Shown here: piece by piece, positions 33,772 through 44,742 of the stretch
Numbering within the stretch: position 1 is the first letter of the stretch
Layout of the letters: each line of letters starts with the position of its first letter
Origin: Blastochloris viridis
GTDB taxonomy: Bacteria > Pseudomonadota > Alphaproteobacteria > Rhizobiales > Xanthobacteraceae
Length of the DNA: 64,000 nucleotides
Direction of reading: 5' to 3'
NCBI RefSeq assembly: GCF_001402875.1
Contig: NZ_CP012946.1
Location: 1,652,001-1,716,000, forward strand
The notes under the pieces: model-generated
What the model saw: the letters and a program-made list of their open reading frames with translations, nothing else
What the model was told of the DNA's origin: nothing
The model's database searches: none
Program-made: the position numbers and the translations under genes

Positions 33772-36543
33772 ATGATGGAAAAGACGTTCACGCCGGCGGA
33801 AGTCGAGGCCCGTATCCACGATGCCTGGACCAAGGCCGAGGCGTTCAAGGCCGGGCGGCCGGAGCGCGCCGACGCGCAGCCCTATACGATTGTGATTCCG
33901 CCGCCGAACGTCACCGGCTCGCTGCACATGGGGCACGCCCTCAACAACACGCTGCAGGACGTGCTGTGCCGGTTCGAGCGCATGCGCGGCCGCGACGTGC
34001 TGTGGCAGCCCGGTACCGACCACGCCGGCATCGCCACCCAGATGGTGGTCGAGCGCCAGCTGATGGAGCGGCAGGAGCCGAGCCGGCGCGACATGGGCCG
34101 CGAAGCGTTCCTGAAACGGGTGTGGGCGTGGAAGGAACAGTCTGGCGGCACCATCGTTGGCCAGCTCATGCGCCTCGGCGCCTCATGCGACTGGTCGCGC
34201 GAGCGCTTCACCATGGACGAGGGCCTGTCGCGCGCCGTGCTCAAGGTGTTCGTCACGCTCTATCGCGACGGCCTGATCTATAAGGACAAGCGGCTGGTCA
34301 ACTGGGACCCCAAGCTGCTCACCGCGATCTCGGACCTCGAGGTCCAGCAGGTCGAGGTCAAGGGCAACCTATGGTACTTCGACTATCCGCTGGCCGACGA
34401 TCCCGAGGTCCGGATCACTGTCGCCACCACCCGGCCGGAAACCATGCTCGGCGACACCGCGGTCGCCGTCCACCCCGACGACGAGCGCTATAAGGACTTG
34501 GTCGGCCGCGAGGTGCTGCTGCCGCTGGCCGGCCGCCGCATTCCCATCGTCGCCGACACGTATTCCGATCCCGAAAAGGGCACTGGCGCGGTCAAGATCA
34601 CCCCGGCGCACGACTTCAACGACTTCGAGGTCGGAAAGCGCCATTCTCTTCGGATGATCAATATCCTCGATGCTGAAGCAAAGATGCTGCTTGAAGGCAA
34701 CGAGGAGTTCCTGGCCCATCTCGAAGGCGGCGACGACCTCGATACCGTGCTGACGCTGCACGGGCTTGACCGCTTCGAGGCGAGGAAACGTATCGTCGAG
34801 ATGATGGAGGCGCGCGGCCTTCTCCAGAAGGTCGAGCCGCACACCCACATGGTGCCGCACGGCGACCGCTCCGGGGTGGTGATCGAGCCGTGGCTGACCG
34901 ACCAGTGGTATGTCGACGTCAAGCCGCTGGCCGAGCGGGCGCTTGCCGCGGTGCGGGACGAGCGCACGGTGTTCGTGCCCAGGAACTGGGAGCGGGTCTA
35001 TTTCGACTGGCTGGAGAACATCCAGCCCTGGTGCATCTCGCGCCAGCTGTGGTGGGGCCACCAGATCCCGGCATGGTACGGCCGGGACGGCAAGGTGTTC
35101 GTCGCCGAGACCGAGGAGGAGGCGCTCGCCGAGGCGCTGGCCTACTACACCGAGCAGGAGATCATCGAGCCCGGCGAGGGCATCGCCATCGCCGAGCATC
35201 CCGACCGCCGCGGCACCTTCCTCACCCGCGACGACGACGTGCTCGACACCTGGTTCTCCTCGGCGCTGTGGCCGTTCTCGACCCTAGGCTGGCCGGACGA
35301 GACCGCGACCCTCAAGCGCCATTACCCGACCGACGTTCTGGTCACCGGCTTCGACATCATCTTCTTCTGGGTGGCCCGGATGATGATGATGGGCCTTCAC
35401 TTCAAAGACGAGGTGCCGTTCAAGACCGTCTACATCCACGCGCTCGTCCGCGACGAGAAGGGCGCCAAGATGTCGAAGTCGAAGGGCAACGTCATCGATC
35501 CGCTGGAACTGATCGACCAGTACGGCGCCGACGCGCTGCGCTTCACCCTGGCCGCGATGGCGGCGCAGGGCCGCGACATCAAGCTTGCCACCAGCCGCGT
35601 CGAGGGCTACCGCAACTTCGCAACCAAGCTATGGAATGCCGCGCGGTTTTGCGAGGTCAACGGCTGCGTCCGCACCGCCGGGTTCGACCCCGCCCACGCC
35701 AAGGAGATGGTGTCGCGCTGGATCATCGGCGAGGCCTCGCGCGCCACGGCCGAGACCGCAGCTGCGATCGAAGCGTATCGCTTCAACGACGCTGCCGGCG
35801 CGGTCTACCGTTTCGTCTGGAACGTGTTCTGCGACTGGAACCTCGAACTGGCCAAGCCGGTGCTGGCCGGGCCGGACGGTCCGGCCAAGGATGAGATCCG
35901 TGCCGTCACCGCCTGGACGCTCGATGTCATCCTCAGGCTGCTGCACCCGTTCATGCCGTTCGTCACCGAGGAGCTGTGGCGGCTGACCGGTGAAACCGGC
36001 CCGGCGCGGGAGGGTCTGCTGGCGCTGGCGCCGTGGCCGTCGCTCGAAGGTCTCGGCGACGTCGAAGCGGAGATGGAGATCGGCTGGCTGGTCGACCTCG
36101 TCACCGAGGTCCGCTCGGTGCGTTCCGAGATGAATGTGCCGCCCGGCGCCCAGATGCCACTGGTGCTGGTCGCTGCCTCCGAGGAGACAGCCGAGCGGGC
36201 CAGACGCCATCTCGACACGCTGAAGCGCTTGGCGCGGCTGTCCGAGATTACGTTCGCCGATGCCGCGCCGAAGGGCTCGGTTCAGCTGATGGTGCGCGGC
36301 GAGACCTCGGCGCTGCCGCTGGCCGGCTTCATCGACATCGAAGCGGAAACCGCGCGTCTCGGCAAGGAAGAGAAGCGGGTGGCCGGTGAGATCACCCGGC
36401 TCGATGCCAAGCTGAACAACCCGGCGTTCGTCGAGCGGGCGCCGGAAGATGTGGTCGAGGAACAGCGCGAAAAGCGTGAGGAATATGTCGCGCTGCTGGC
36501 CAAGGTTCGCGAGGCCCTGGCGCGGGTGATGAGCGCGGCGTGA
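33772..36543 (+). CDS. valS: Valyl-tRNA synthetase
   Basis: This class I synthetase charges tRNA-Val. The 923-residue protein begins [19 protein letters not shown], then [20 protein letters not shown] with the HIGH motif as HMGH. An editing domain follows ([20 protein letters not shown]), and the KMSKS loop is [12 protein letters not shown] near residue 565. A C-terminal coiled coil ([19 protein letters not shown]) covers the last 70 residues. The ATG at 33772 gives this N-terminus, and a second Met follows directly. It converges on mpg. Confidence 0.96.
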   Translation: MMEKTFTPAEVEARIHDAWTKAEAFKAGRPERADAQPYTIVIPPPNVTGSLHMGHALNNTLQDVLCRFERMRGRDVLWQPGTDHAGIATQMVVERQLMERQEPSRRDMGREAFLKRVWAWKEQSGGTIVGQLMRLGASCDWSRERFTMDEGLSRAVLKVFVTLYRDGLIYKDKRLVNWDPKLLTAISDLEVQQVEVKGNLWYFDYPLADDPEVRITVATTRPETMLGDTAVAVHPDDERYKDLVGREVLLPLAGRRIPIVADTYSDPEKGTGAVKITPAHDFNDFEVGKRHSLRMINILDAEAKMLLEGNEEFLAHLEGGDDLDTVLTLHGLDRFEARKRIVEMMEARGLLQKVEPHTHMVPHGDRSGVVIEPWLTDQWYVDVKPLAERALAAVRDERTVFVPRNWERVYFDWLENIQPWCISRQLWWGHQIPAWYGRDGKVFVAETEEEALAEALAYYTEQEIIEPGEGIAIAEHPDRRGTFLTRDDDVLDTWFSSALWPFSTLGWPDETATLKRHYPTDVLVTGFDIIFFWVARMMMMGLHFKDEVPFKTVYIHALVRDEKGAKMSKSKGNVIDPLELIDQYGADALRFTLAAMAAQGRDIKLATSRVEGYRNFATKLWNAARFCEVNGCVRTAGFDPAHAKEMVSRWIIGEASRATAETAAAIEAYRFNDAAGAVYRFVWNVFCDWNLELAKPVLAGPDGPAKDEIRAVTAWTLDVILRLLHPFMPFVTEELWRLTGETGPAREGLLALAPWPSLEGLGDVEAEMEIGWLVDLVTEVRSVRSEMNVPPGAQMPLVLVAASEETAERARRHLDTLKRLARLSEITFADAAPKGSVQLMVRGETSALPLAGFIDIEAETARLGKEEKRVAGEITRLDAKLNNPAFVERAPEDVVEEQREKREEYVALLAKVREALARVMSAA

Positions 36544-36587
36544 CCGGCGGCCTTCTTTGCCGTTGATCCTGGATCGACATTGGCTCG

Positions 36588-36735
36588 CCTCATCCTGCGG
36601 AGCAGCCTGAAAGGTCGCGTCTCGAAGGATGGGGCGAAGGCTTGCGCGGCGCCTTCATGGTTCGAGACGGCTGCGGAGCCTGGCATCGGGCGCGCCTGCG
36701 GCGCGACCCGGTGGCAGCCTCCTCACCATGAGGCC
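36588..36735. repeat. Dispersed palindromic intergenic repeat, copy C (with insertion)
   Basis: Modules CTCATCCTGCGGAGCAGCCT, GTCTCGAAGGATGGGGCGAA, CATGGTTCGAGACGGCTGCG and GCAGCCTCCTCACCATGAGG repeat those of copy B. Here an extra segment of about 40 bp, GGCATCGGGCGCGCCTGCGG and onward, splits the last inverted repeat. It fills the gap between the convergent valS and mpg genes. Confidence 0.72.
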
Positions 36736-36792
36736 GGGTAGGCAAGGTCAGTCCTCGAGGCCTCTGTCTTGGCGAGGCGACCTCGTGCCGCA

Positions 36793-37404
36793 TCAGCGCG
36801 GGAATGGCTTCGACAGGAAGCGCGAGCGGGCAAGGCCATAGCGCCAAGGCCGGTCGGCGGCCTTGGTGATGCCGATGCGCGGTCCGACCGCCAGCGGCAC
36901 CTCGGCGGCGCGCGGCAGCAGCGCGAACGGCGAGGTATCGAGCCGGGCGTGGTCGTGGGCGCGGGTGATGCCGAGCGCCTGGCACAGCCGGCCCGGCCCG
37001 GCGCACAACAGGCGCGGGTCGCTCAAGCCCCGGCGGGCCTGCATCGCCTCCAGCCCAAGCGTGGGTTCGATCGCCCGGATCAGCACCGCACTGGCGATGC
37101 CCTCCGGCTCGCACACCACGTTCAGGCACCAGTGGATGCCGTATGACCGGTAGACATAGGCGCGGCCCGGCGGTCCGAACATCGCGGCGTTGCGCTCGGT
37201 ACGGCCGCCAAAGCCGTGGCAGGCGGGGTCCTCATGGTCGTAGGCCTCGACCTCGACGATCACCCCGCCGACGCCGTCGATCATCAGCACCGCCCCGATC
37301 AACTCCGGTGCGACGCGATGCACGCTGCGGGCGAAGAATCGGGCGTCGAGCCCCGGCCGGGCGCCGGGAGAAGAACTTGCTCCGTATTCTTCCATATCGG
37401 GCAT
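36793..37404 (-). CDS. mpg: DNA-3-methyladenine glycosylase (AAG/MPG family)
   Basis: The enzyme removes 3-methyladenine and other alkylated purines in base excision repair. The 203-residue protein has the MPG fold marks [20 protein letters not shown] (catalytic Glu region), [30 protein letters not shown] and the C-terminal [18 protein letters not shown]. The ATG at 37404 has GAAGAGG nine bases upstream; the very long open frame continuing to 38718 is antisense to exoR and is rejected. It diverges from exoR. Confidence 0.93.
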   Translation of the reverse strand: MPDMEEYGASSSPGARPGLDARFFARSVHRVAPELIGAVLMIDGVGGVIVEVEAYDHEDPACHGFGGRTERNAAMFGPPGRAYVYRSYGIHWCLNVVCEPEGIASAVLIRAIEPTLGLEAMQARRGLSDPRLLCAGPGRLCQALGITRAHDHARLDTSPFALLPRAAEVPLAVGPRIGITKAADRPWRYGLARSRFLSKPFPR

Positions 37405-37857
37405 ATGACTGTTGCCTCTTCGCAACATCTTCACCATTTCAAATGACTTCAAGATGAGGCCTCCCCCGGAAGCCGCGATCCCGCCACAAACCGGAGGCAC
37501 GGCTGTAACCGCTGCAGAGCGTTGGCGTTTATTCCTTTTCGCGAGGGGGCGGTCGCGGAGGCGCCAGACTGGGGCAGGGGAAACGTCATGGGCAGCACGA
37601 CCGGCAAGCGGAGGGGCGGGTTCGGCTGGCGCGCGAGCGCCGCGGCCGAGCGCGACGACTATGTCTTCGCTGTCGGAGCGGAGCACGCACATTTGAATGA
37701 CCGTAAAGCTCCGCGGCGCGTTTGGTGCCGTAGAAAAGACTGGTTGCGGTCGGACCTTCAGGGCGTGTCGGGCGCTGGCTGGGGCGCCGCGCGGCGGAGT
37801 GACGCCGCTCGAACACGGCGGGTCGTCCATTCGGTGGACAGGGCGCAAAGAACGAAT
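37405..37857. other. Divergent control region between mpg and exoR
   Basis: These 453 bp carry the start signals of both genes. Apart from open frames typical of GC-rich DNA, no small gene, repeat or operator was recognised. Confidence 0.4.
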
Positions 37858-38709
37858 ATGCGGACATCCCATCGCCTGATATCGGCTGCGTTCGCCGTCG
37901 TGCTGACGGCGTTGCCGGCATTCGCCCTCGATCCGGACGCGGCCGCGTCCGGCACCCGCTCCGCTGCCTTCACCCCCGACACCAGCCGCACCGTCGGCCG
38001 ACTGTCGAGCGAGGAAGCCTTCCGCGCCGGCATCGCCGGCATCAAGTCGGACCTCGCCGGTGACAAGGGCGAAGCGCTGAAGTCGCTGCAGTACGCCGCC
38101 AACCAGGGCCACACCGCCGCCGCCTGGAAGCTCGCGTCGATGTACGCCAAGGGCGAGGGCGTCCGCCGCGATGAACTCAAAGCTTACGAGTATTTCCGCC
38201 GCGTCGCCAACCTCCACGCCGACGACGCGCCGGGCAGCCCACAGGCCCCCTACGTCGCCAATGCGTTCGTCGAACTCGGCCGGTTCTTCATCAGCGGCAT
38301 TCCCAACACCGCGGTGGTGAAGGACCCCATTCGCGCCCGCGAGATGTTCGAGTACGCGGCATCGTGGTTCGGCGACGCCAATGCCCAGTACGAACTCGCC
38401 TGCCTGTATCTGGAAGGCATCGGCACCGAGCGCGACCCGCTCACTGCGGCGCGCTGGCTGGGGCTCGCCGCCCAGAAGCAGCAGTACCGCGCCCAGGCAC
38501 TGCTTGGTCGCTTGCTGTTCAAGGGCGAGGGCGTGCCCCGTCAGGCTGCGCGTGGCCTGATGTTGCTGACATTGGCGCGGGAGTCGGCCGCGACCACCGA
38601 GGATGGCTGGATCGTCGACACCTACGAGAGCGCCTTCAAGGTCGCGACCGAGGACGAGCGCTCGATGGCGCTGGCCTATCTCCAGCAGTGGCTGAAGATC
38701 TATCGATAG
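37858..38709 (+). CDS. exoR: ExoR-like periplasmic Sel1-repeat protein
   Basis: ExoR of rhizobia is a periplasmic protein that inhibits the ExoS/ChvI two-component system, controlling exopolysaccharide, motility and acid response. The 283-residue protein has a signal peptide ([12 protein letters not shown], cleavage near AFA) and several Sel1 repeats: [40 protein letters not shown] and [20 protein letters not shown]. The ExoR-type blocks [20 protein letters not shown] and [18 protein letters not shown] are strongly alike. The ATG at 37858 starts the signal peptide. No exoS/chvI genes are in the window. Confidence 0.85.
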   Translation: MRTSHRLISAAFAVVLTALPAFALDPDAAASGTRSAAFTPDTSRTVGRLSSEEAFRAGIAGIKSDLAGDKGEALKSLQYAANQGHTAAAWKLASMYAKGEGVRRDELKAYEYFRRVANLHADDAPGSPQAPYVANAFVELGRFFISGIPNTAVVKDPIRAREMFEYAASWFGDANAQYELACLYLEGIGTERDPLTAARWLGLAAQKQQYRAQALLGRLLFKGEGVPRQAARGLMLLTLARESAATTEDGWIVDTYESAFKVATEDERSMALAYLQQWLKIYR

Positions 38710-38727
38710 GGCTGCCAAGCGGGCGGC

Positions 38728-39519
38728 TCACGTGCCCTCCAGCCTGAGGTCGGCCCACACCGGCACATGGTCGGACGGCTTCTCCAGTGCGCGGACCTCG
38801 GCGTCGATGCCACAGCCGGCGAGGCGGTCCGATGCCTCCGGCGACAGCATCAGATGGTCGATGCGGATGCCGTTGTTCTTCTGCCACGCCCCGGCCTGAT
38901 AATCCCAGAATGAGTAGAGCCCGGCCTCGTCCGATGTGGCACGCAGGGCGTCGGTAAAGCCGAGATTGGCGAGCGCGCGGAAGCGGGCGCGGGTCGCCGG
39001 CAGATAGAGCGCATCGCCGGTCCATTGGGCGATGTCGCGGGCGTCGCGCGGATCGGCAATGACGTTGTAGTCGCCGGCCAGGATGAACGGCTCCTCCAGC
39101 TCCAGGCGCTGGCGGGCGTAGGCGATCAGCCGGTCGAACCAGGCCAGCTTGTAGCGGTACTTGTCGGTGTCCGGCGGGTTGCCGTTGGGCAAATAAAGCG
39201 AGGCGAAGCGCAGCGCGCCGCCCTTGGTCGACACCACCACCTCGATGAAGCGGGCCTGGGCGTCGTCCTCGTCGCCGGGGAGCCGGACATTGACCTCATC
39301 CAGCGGCAGCCGGGACAGGATGGCGACGCCGTTGAAGGTCTTCTGGCCGTGGACGGCGACGTTGTAGCCGGCATCCTCGAACGCGGCGCGGGGAAAGGTG
39401 TCGTCGACGCACTTGATCTCCTGAAGTGCGACGAGATCGGGCTGGCGCTGCTTCAGCCAGCCGCAGACGATGTCGACCCGCTGCTTGATCGAATTGACGT
39501 TCCAGGTCGCGATGCGCAC
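38728..39519 (-). CDS. xthA: Exodeoxyribonuclease III
   Basis: This AP endonuclease and 3'-5' exonuclease acts in base excision repair. The 263-residue protein has the family motifs IATWNVNSIKQR at the start, LVALQEIKCVDD (metal-binding Glu), YLPNGNPPDTDKYRYK, LAGDYNV (Asp/Asn pair), the GLYSFWDYQAGAWQKNNGIR block and the terminal catalytic SDHVPVWADL. The start is taken as GTG at 39519 (MRIATWNVNS), which matches the compact N-terminus of the family; the frame is open to 39618. It converges with exoR, 18 bp apart. Confidence 0.94.
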   Translation of the reverse strand: MRIATWNVNSIKQRVDIVCGWLKQRQPDLVALQEIKCVDDTFPRAAFEDAGYNVAVHGQKTFNGVAILSRLPLDEVNVRLPGDEDDAQARFIEVVVSTKGGALRFASLYLPNGNPPDTDKYRYKLAWFDRLIAYARQRLELEEPFILAGDYNVIADPRDARDIAQWTGDALYLPATRARFRALANLGFTDALRATSDEAGLYSFWDYQAGAWQKNNGIRIDHLMLSPEASDRLAGCGIDAEVRALEKPSDHVPVWADLRLEGT

Positions 39520-39630
39520 CGCCCGACACTCCGGTTCTGAGACGGCCCGCGCCGCCGAGGGTCGGACGAGCCTATCATACGCCGCCCGGCCGATCAGGCC
39601 GGATCGCGACGCGCTCATCCGGCGACCGGG

Positions 39631-39957
39631 TCAGATCGAGAAGCTGGTGCCGCAGCCGCACTTGGCGGTGGCGTTCGGGTTTTCAACCCGGAAGGTCGAG
39701 CCGATCAGGTCCTCGACGAAGTCGAGCTGCGAGCCGGCCATGTACTGCATCGAAATGGGATCGATCAGCACCACGGCGCCGTCCTGCTCGACGACGACAT
39801 CGTCGCTCTTTCGGGAATCGCAGCCGAACTTGTACTGAAAGCCGGTGCAGCCGCCGCCCTCGACGCTGACGCGCAACGCTGCGCCGGGGGCTTCGCCGGC
39901 GAGAACCTTGAGGATGCGCGTGGCCGCGCGGGGGGTGACGATGAGGCCATTCGCCAT
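39631..39957 (-). CDS. Iron-sulfur cluster insertion protein (ErpA/HesB type)
   Basis: This is an A-type carrier that delivers iron-sulfur clusters to target proteins. The 108-residue protein has the HesB/IscA fold and its three conserved cysteines: one in [15 protein letters not shown] and two in the C-terminal [10 protein letters not shown]. The [20 protein letters not shown] segment is typical of the ErpA branch, but IscA-like roles cannot be separated from sequence alone. It lies upstream of xthA on the same strand and diverges from dgt. Confidence 0.9.
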   Translation of the reverse strand: MANGLIVTPRAATRILKVLAGEAPGAALRVSVEGGGCTGFQYKFGCDSRKSDDVVVEQDGAVVLIDPISMQYMAGSQLDFVEDLIGSTFRVENPNATAKCGCGTSFSI

Positions 39958-40104
39958 GTCGATGACTTTCCGGGGTTTCGGTTTGCGAACGAGATCATTG
40001 CATCCCCGTTCGACCTGAAGGTAAGTGCGGCAGCGGCGCTGTCAAATCCGCCCGCCTGCAAGGCAGTCCTCACCCGCAAGGCAGCCCTCGCCAGCAAGGC
40101 AGCT

Positions 40105-41283
40105 ATGGCCGTCGACACCCCGATTCCCCGCGCCCGTTACGCCAGCGATGCCAGCCGCAGCCGCGGACGCCTCTACCTAGAACCGGAAAGCCCGCCGCGT
40201 TCGCCGTTCCGGCGCGACGCCGACCGGGTCATCCACTCGACCGCGTTCCGCCGCCTCAAGCACAAGACCCAGGTGTTCGTGTTCGACGAGGGCGATCACT
40301 ACCGCACCCGGCTCACCCACACCGTCGAGGTGGTTCAGATCGCCCGCTCGCTGGCGCGAGCGCTCGGCCTCGACGAGGACCTCGCCGAGGCGCTGGCGCT
40401 GGCCCACGACCTCGGCCACACCCCGTTCGGCCACGCTGGCGAGCGCGAGCTCGATGCGCTGATGGCGCCATGGGGCGGGTTCGACCACAACGCCCAGTCG
40501 CTGCGCATCGTCACCCGGCTGGAGCGGCGCTACCCCACCTTCGACGGACTCAATTTGACCTGGGAAACCCTGGAAGGGTTGGTCAAACACAACGGACCGC
40601 TGCTGCCCGGCACCACCGTTCCGCTTGCCGTTGCGGAATACCAGAGCCTGCAGGATCTGGAGCTGGCCAGCTTCCCTTCGGCCGAGGCCCAGGTGGTGAC
40701 GATCGCCGACGACATCGCCTACGACACCCACGACATCGACGACGGCCTGCGCGCCGGCCTGTTCGACGCCGACGATTTGACGCAGGTACCGCTGCTGGGC
40801 GACATTTTCGCCGAGATCGACCACGACTATCCCGACCTGGAACGCAGTCGCCGGGCCCACGAGCTGGAACGACGGCTGATCACCCGGCTGGTGCGCGACG
40901 TTGTCGCCGAGAGCGACCTTCGGCTCGCCGCGGTCGCGCCGCAGTCGGTTGAGGCGGTGCGCTGGGCCGGCCGGCCGGTGATTGGCTTCTCCAAAGCCAT
41001 GATGCAGCGGGAACTCGACATCAAGGCGTTCCTGTTTCCCCGCATGTACCGCCACCCCAAAGTCATGCAGGCGATGGGCGCCGCGCGCGGCGCCGTGCGC
41101 GAGCTGTTCGGCCACCTCGCCGCCAATCCCGGCGACATGCCCGAGGAATGGCGACGCGGGCTGGAGGGGGCGGAGGAGGGGCGGCTGAAGCGACGGGTCG
41201 CCGACTACATCGCCGGCATGACTGACCGCTTCCTGCTGGCGGAGCACGCGCGTTTCTTTGACTCGACACCCGACTTGCGTTAG
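40105..41283 (+). CDS. dgt: Deoxyguanosinetriphosphate triphosphohydrolase-like protein
   Basis: This HD-domain enzyme hydrolyses dNTPs to deoxynucleoside and tripolyphosphate. The 392-residue protein has [20 protein letters not shown] at the N-terminus, the metal site [20 protein letters not shown] with His, and the HD motif [35 protein letters not shown] near residue 210 supplies the last Asp. It belongs to the dGTPase type 2 group common in alphaproteobacteria. argS follows after 33 bp; this dgt-argS-SPOR order is usual. Confidence 0.93.
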   Translation: MAVDTPIPRARYASDASRSRGRLYLEPESPPRSPFRRDADRVIHSTAFRRLKHKTQVFVFDEGDHYRTRLTHTVEVVQIARSLARALGLDEDLAEALALAHDLGHTPFGHAGERELDALMAPWGGFDHNAQSLRIVTRLERRYPTFDGLNLTWETLEGLVKHNGPLLPGTTVPLAVAEYQSLQDLELASFPSAEAQVVTIADDIAYDTHDIDDGLRAGLFDADDLTQVPLLGDIFAEIDHDYPDLERSRRAHELERRLITRLVRDVVAESDLRLAAVAPQSVEAVRWAGRPVIGFSKAMMQRELDIKAFLFPRMYRHPKVMQAMGAARGAVRELFGHLAANPGDMPEEWRRGLEGAEEGRLKRRVADYIAGMTDRFLLAEHARFFDSTPDLR

Positions 41284-41316
41284 GCGCCACCTTCGCTTTC
41301 CGATAAACGAAGTCCC

Positions 41317-43077
41317 ATGAACATCTTCGCGTCCTATGCCGACCATGTGCGGGCCGCCGTCCGCGCGCTCGCCGACCAAGGCCACCTGCCGGCCGGGCTC
41401 GACCTCGACCGCGTCGTCGTGGAGCCGCCGCGCGACCCCAGCCATGGCGATCTGGCCACCAATGCCGCGATGGTGTTGGCCAAAGACGCCAAGGCCAAGC
41501 CGCGCGACCTCGCCGAGAAGCTGGCGGACGAGCTGCGCAAGGCCCCGCAGGTGGCAAAAGTCGATGTCGCCGGGCCGGGCTTCATCAACCTGACGCTGTC
41601 GCCGGCGATCTGGCCGGAGGTGCTGTCGGCGGTGATTGGGGATGGCATGGCCTTCGGCGCCGCCGATCTTGGCCGCGGCCACAAGGTGAACGTCGAATAC
41701 GTCTCGGCCAACCCGACCGGCCCGATGCACGTCGGCCACTGCCGCGGCGCGGTGTTTGGCGATACGCTCGCCAACCTCCTGGCGTTTGTCGGCTACGACG
41801 TCACGCGCGAGTACTATATCAACGACGCTGGCGCCCAGGTCGACGTGCTGGCGCGCTCGGCCTTCCTGCGCTACCGCGAGGCGCTGGGCGAAGACATCGG
41901 CGACATCCCCGAAGGGTTCTATCCCGGCGACTATCTGGTGCCGGTCGGCCAGGCATTGGCGCAGCAGTATGGCACCGCGCTGCGCCAAATGCCGGAAGCC
42001 GAATGGCTTCCGCTCGTGCGAAGCGCGGCGATCGACGCCATGATGGTCCAGATCCGGCAGGATCTCGCCGCGCTCAACATCGGCCACGACGTGTTCTTTT
42101 CCGAGCGCACGCTCACCACCGGCGCCACCGACCGGGTGGCGGCGGCGATCGCGGCGCTGGAGGCGGCCGGCCAGATTTATGAGGGCCGGTTGCCGCCGCC
42201 CAAGGGTGCTCCGCCGGAGGACTGGGAGGACCGCGAGCAGACCCTGTTCCGCTCGACCGCGTTCGGCGACGACGTCGACCGGCCGCTCAAGAAGTCGGAC
42301 GGCACCTATACCTATTTCGCCTCGGACATCGCCTATCACCACGACAAATTCCTGCGCGGCTTCACCGACCTCGTCGACATCTGGGGTGCCGACCATGGCG
42401 GCTACGTCAAGCGGATGCAGGCCGCGGTCGCGGCGATCACCGGCGGCAAGGCTGCGCTCGACGTCAAGTTGTGCCAGCTGGTGCGGCTGTTCCGCAATGG
42501 CGAGCCGGTTCGGATGTCGAAGCGGTCAGGCGACTTCGTCACGCTTCGCGACGTGGTGGAAGAGGTCGGCCGCGACGCCGTGCGGTTCATGATGATCTAC
42601 CGCAAGAACGACGCAGTGCTCGATTTCGATCTTGCCAAGGTCATCGAGCAGTCGCGCGACAATCCGGTGTTCTATGTCCAGTATGCCCACGCCCGCTGCC
42701 ACTCGGTATTTCGGAACACCGCAGCGGTGCTGCCGTCATTCGATGTTTCGCTGGCCGGTGCCGCCGGCGCCGATCTGACAAAGCTCACCGATCCCGGTGA
42801 AGTTGATATCATCAAGCAGATCGCGATCTGGCCGCGTATCGTTGAACAGGCGGCGATCCATCATGAACCCCACCGGGTGGCGTTCTATCTTTACGACCTC
42901 GCCAGCGCCTTCCATGCCCAGTGGAACCGAGGCAAGGATTCGCCACATTTACGCTTCATTATCGAAAAGGATCTACTAATGACGTCGGCGCGCATGGCGC
43001 TTGTTCATGGTGTCGCCACGGTTCTTGGGGCCGGGTTGGGCATTCTCGGCGTCGAGCCTGTATTGGAAATGCGCTGA
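41317..43077 (+). CDS. argS: Arginyl-tRNA synthetase
   Basis: This class I synthetase charges tRNA-Arg. The 586-residue protein has the N-terminal additional domain (about residues 1-95), [20 protein letters not shown] with the HIGH motif as HVGH, the [14 protein letters not shown] segment, [15 protein letters not shown] in place of KMSKS, and the DALR anticodon-binding domain at the C-terminus ([15 protein letters not shown] onward). The ATG at 41317 gives [15 protein letters not shown], the usual start. The SPOR gene follows after 84 bp. Confidence 0.96.
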   Translation: MNIFASYADHVRAAVRALADQGHLPAGLDLDRVVVEPPRDPSHGDLATNAAMVLAKDAKAKPRDLAEKLADELRKAPQVAKVDVAGPGFINLTLSPAIWPEVLSAVIGDGMAFGAADLGRGHKVNVEYVSANPTGPMHVGHCRGAVFGDTLANLLAFVGYDVTREYYINDAGAQVDVLARSAFLRYREALGEDIGDIPEGFYPGDYLVPVGQALAQQYGTALRQMPEAEWLPLVRSAAIDAMMVQIRQDLAALNIGHDVFFSERTLTTGATDRVAAAIAALEAAGQIYEGRLPPPKGAPPEDWEDREQTLFRSTAFGDDVDRPLKKSDGTYTYFASDIAYHHDKFLRGFTDLVDIWGADHGGYVKRMQAAVAAITGGKAALDVKLCQLVRLFRNGEPVRMSKRSGDFVTLRDVVEEVGRDAVRFMMIYRKNDAVLDFDLAKVIEQSRDNPVFYVQYAHARCHSVFRNTAAVLPSFDVSLAGAAGADLTKLTDPGEVDIIKQIAIWPRIVEQAAIHHEPHRVAFYLYDLASAFHAQWNRGKDSPHLRFIIEKDLLMTSARMALVHGVATVLGAGLGILGVEPVLEMR

Positions 43078-43161
43078 TCGTCGATCCGGCCGCTCGAACC
43101 CGATCTTCGCGGGCACGCAGGGCCGCGAAGGACGAGGGCCGGTTGGAGGGGTCGCGTACAC

Positions 43162-44610
43162 ATGGCCGAGTCTCGATATCGCAATCCAGCCGATAACTTC
43201 GATGACGCGCCGCGCAGCGGCGCTGCGGCGGCCCGTCCGGGTCGGATCGAGGACCCGCTGGCCGAGCTTGCCCGCCTGATCGGCCAGGAAGACCCCTTCA
43301 AGGATTTCTATAAGGACGAGTCCTCGCGCATTGTTCCGCCGCCGCCGGAGCCGGCCGGCCCGCCGAGCGACAGTTGGTTCGATCCCCCCCAGCCGTCCTA
43401 CGCCGCTCCGGCCGAGCCGGCGGCTCCGCAACGGCCCACGATCGATCCGCCGGCCCGCGCAGCGGCAGCCGCGCGGTATGATCGGCCGGCGCAGACGGCC
43501 GCACGGCCCGCACCCACGCCGCCGCGCGACACCTACGCCCAGAGTGCGTACGAGCAGGATGCGTTCGCGCAAGATGCGTTCGCTCAGGACGCCTTCGCCA
43601 AGGAGGCGTTCGGCCGAGCCGAGCCGGCGCGGCACGACGCCGCAGCGGTGACGCGGCAGACTCAGGCCGCGGCGGCGCGGACGCGCGCGGCAGCGGACGA
43701 TTCCTATTACCGGCACGACGCCGCGGCTGAGTACGACCGCGATTACGGCGCCGAAGAGCAGGTCTACGACCCCTATTATTCCGAGGACGGCCAGATGCCG
43801 CCCCACGGCGAGGGGCTGGATGAGCCGCCGCGCAATCGTGCCCGCTTGGTGTTCATGCTTGCCGGTGCCGTGCTCGGCCTTGCGGCGGTGGGAACTGGCG
43901 GCGTGTTCGCCTATCGCTCGCTGGCCGGTGGCGGCGAGCCGCCGGTCATCAAGGCCGACGCCAGTCCCAACAAGGTGGCGCCGGCCGGACCGCCGCAGCC
44001 GCAGGACGCCAGTGGTCAAAAGCTGATTTACGACCGTGTTGGCGCCCCTGGCGGCGGCGGGGCCGAAAAGGTGGTGTCGCGCGAAGAGCAGCCGGTCGAT
44101 CCCAGTCATCTGGCCCAGCCGCCTCGTGTGGTGTTGCCGGGTGCGGTCGATTCCTCCGGCAACGAGCCGCGCAAGGTCCGCACTCTGGTGGTCCGTTCCG
44201 ACGGCACGGTGATGCCGAGCGCGCCCGCCTCGGCGCCGGCCTCGCCGGCCCCTGCGGCGGTACGCCCGGTGCAACCGGCGCCGGTGCAGCCGGCCGTGTC
44301 CCAGCCGGCCACGCCGCGTCCGGTACAGCCGGCACCGCAGCGCACTGCGTCGGTATCGGGACCCGGCTTCGTGGTCCAGGTATCGGCTGCGCGTTCGGAA
44401 GCGGAAGCACAGGCCGCGCTGCGGTCGATGCAGAGCAAGTATGCCGGCGTGCTGGGCGGCCAACCGACCAGCGTCCGCAAGGTCGAGCTTGAGCGTGGCA
44501 CCTTCTACCGCGCCCACATCGGGCCGTTCGCCTCCCGCGATCAGGCCAACGAGGTGTGCAGCAGCCTGAAGGCGGCCGGCGGCGACTGCATCGTGCAGCA
44601 ACGCAACTGA
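43162..44610 (+). CDS. SPOR-domain membrane protein
   Basis: The 482-residue bitopic protein probably binds denuded peptidoglycan glycans at the division site through its SPOR domain. In order it has a cytoplasmic, disordered, Pro/Ala-rich region with a short Asp-Ala-Phe repeat (DAFAQDAFAQDAFAKEAF near residues 133-150), one transmembrane helix (about 229-251), a long Pro/Ala linker, and the C-terminal SPOR domain (FVVQVSAARSEAEAQAALRS to AAGGDCIVQQRN, about 403-482). It lies between argS and nagZ, the normal place in this group. Confidence 0.88.
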   Translation: MAESRYRNPADNFDDAPRSGAAAARPGRIEDPLAELARLIGQEDPFKDFYKDESSRIVPPPPEPAGPPSDSWFDPPQPSYAAPAEPAAPQRPTIDPPARAAAAARYDRPAQTAARPAPTPPRDTYAQSAYEQDAFAQDAFAQDAFAKEAFGRAEPARHDAAAVTRQTQAAAARTRAAADDSYYRHDAAAEYDRDYGAEEQVYDPYYSEDGQMPPHGEGLDEPPRNRARLVFMLAGAVLGLAAVGTGGVFAYRSLAGGGEPPVIKADASPNKVAPAGPPQPQDASGQKLIYDRVGAPGGGGAEKVVSREEQPVDPSHLAQPPRVVLPGAVDSSGNEPRKVRTLVVRSDGTVMPSAPASAPASPAPAAVRPVQPAPVQPAVSQPATPRPVQPAPQRTASVSGPGFVVQVSAARSEAEAQAALRSMQSKYAGVLGGQPTSVRKVELERGTFYRAHIGPFASRDQANEVCSSLKAAGGDCIVQQRN

Positions 44611-44742
44611 TCCCGCGCCGGCCGGGATCGCTCGGCGCGCCCGATCGGCCCTGCCATCCGGAAACCGCATCATTCCGTGTCGGCTGGACATCCGCGAGCG
44701 GGTGTCCGACCGCGTTTTTCGGTCCACGCGTCAAAAGTTCCG

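Noticed and set aside
37405..38718. 641-codon frame joining mpg to DNA antisense to exoR
   Set aside because: The MPG domain is complete from the ATG at 37404 with a good ribosome-binding site. The upstream part overlaps exoR, which has a signal peptide and Sel1 repeats.
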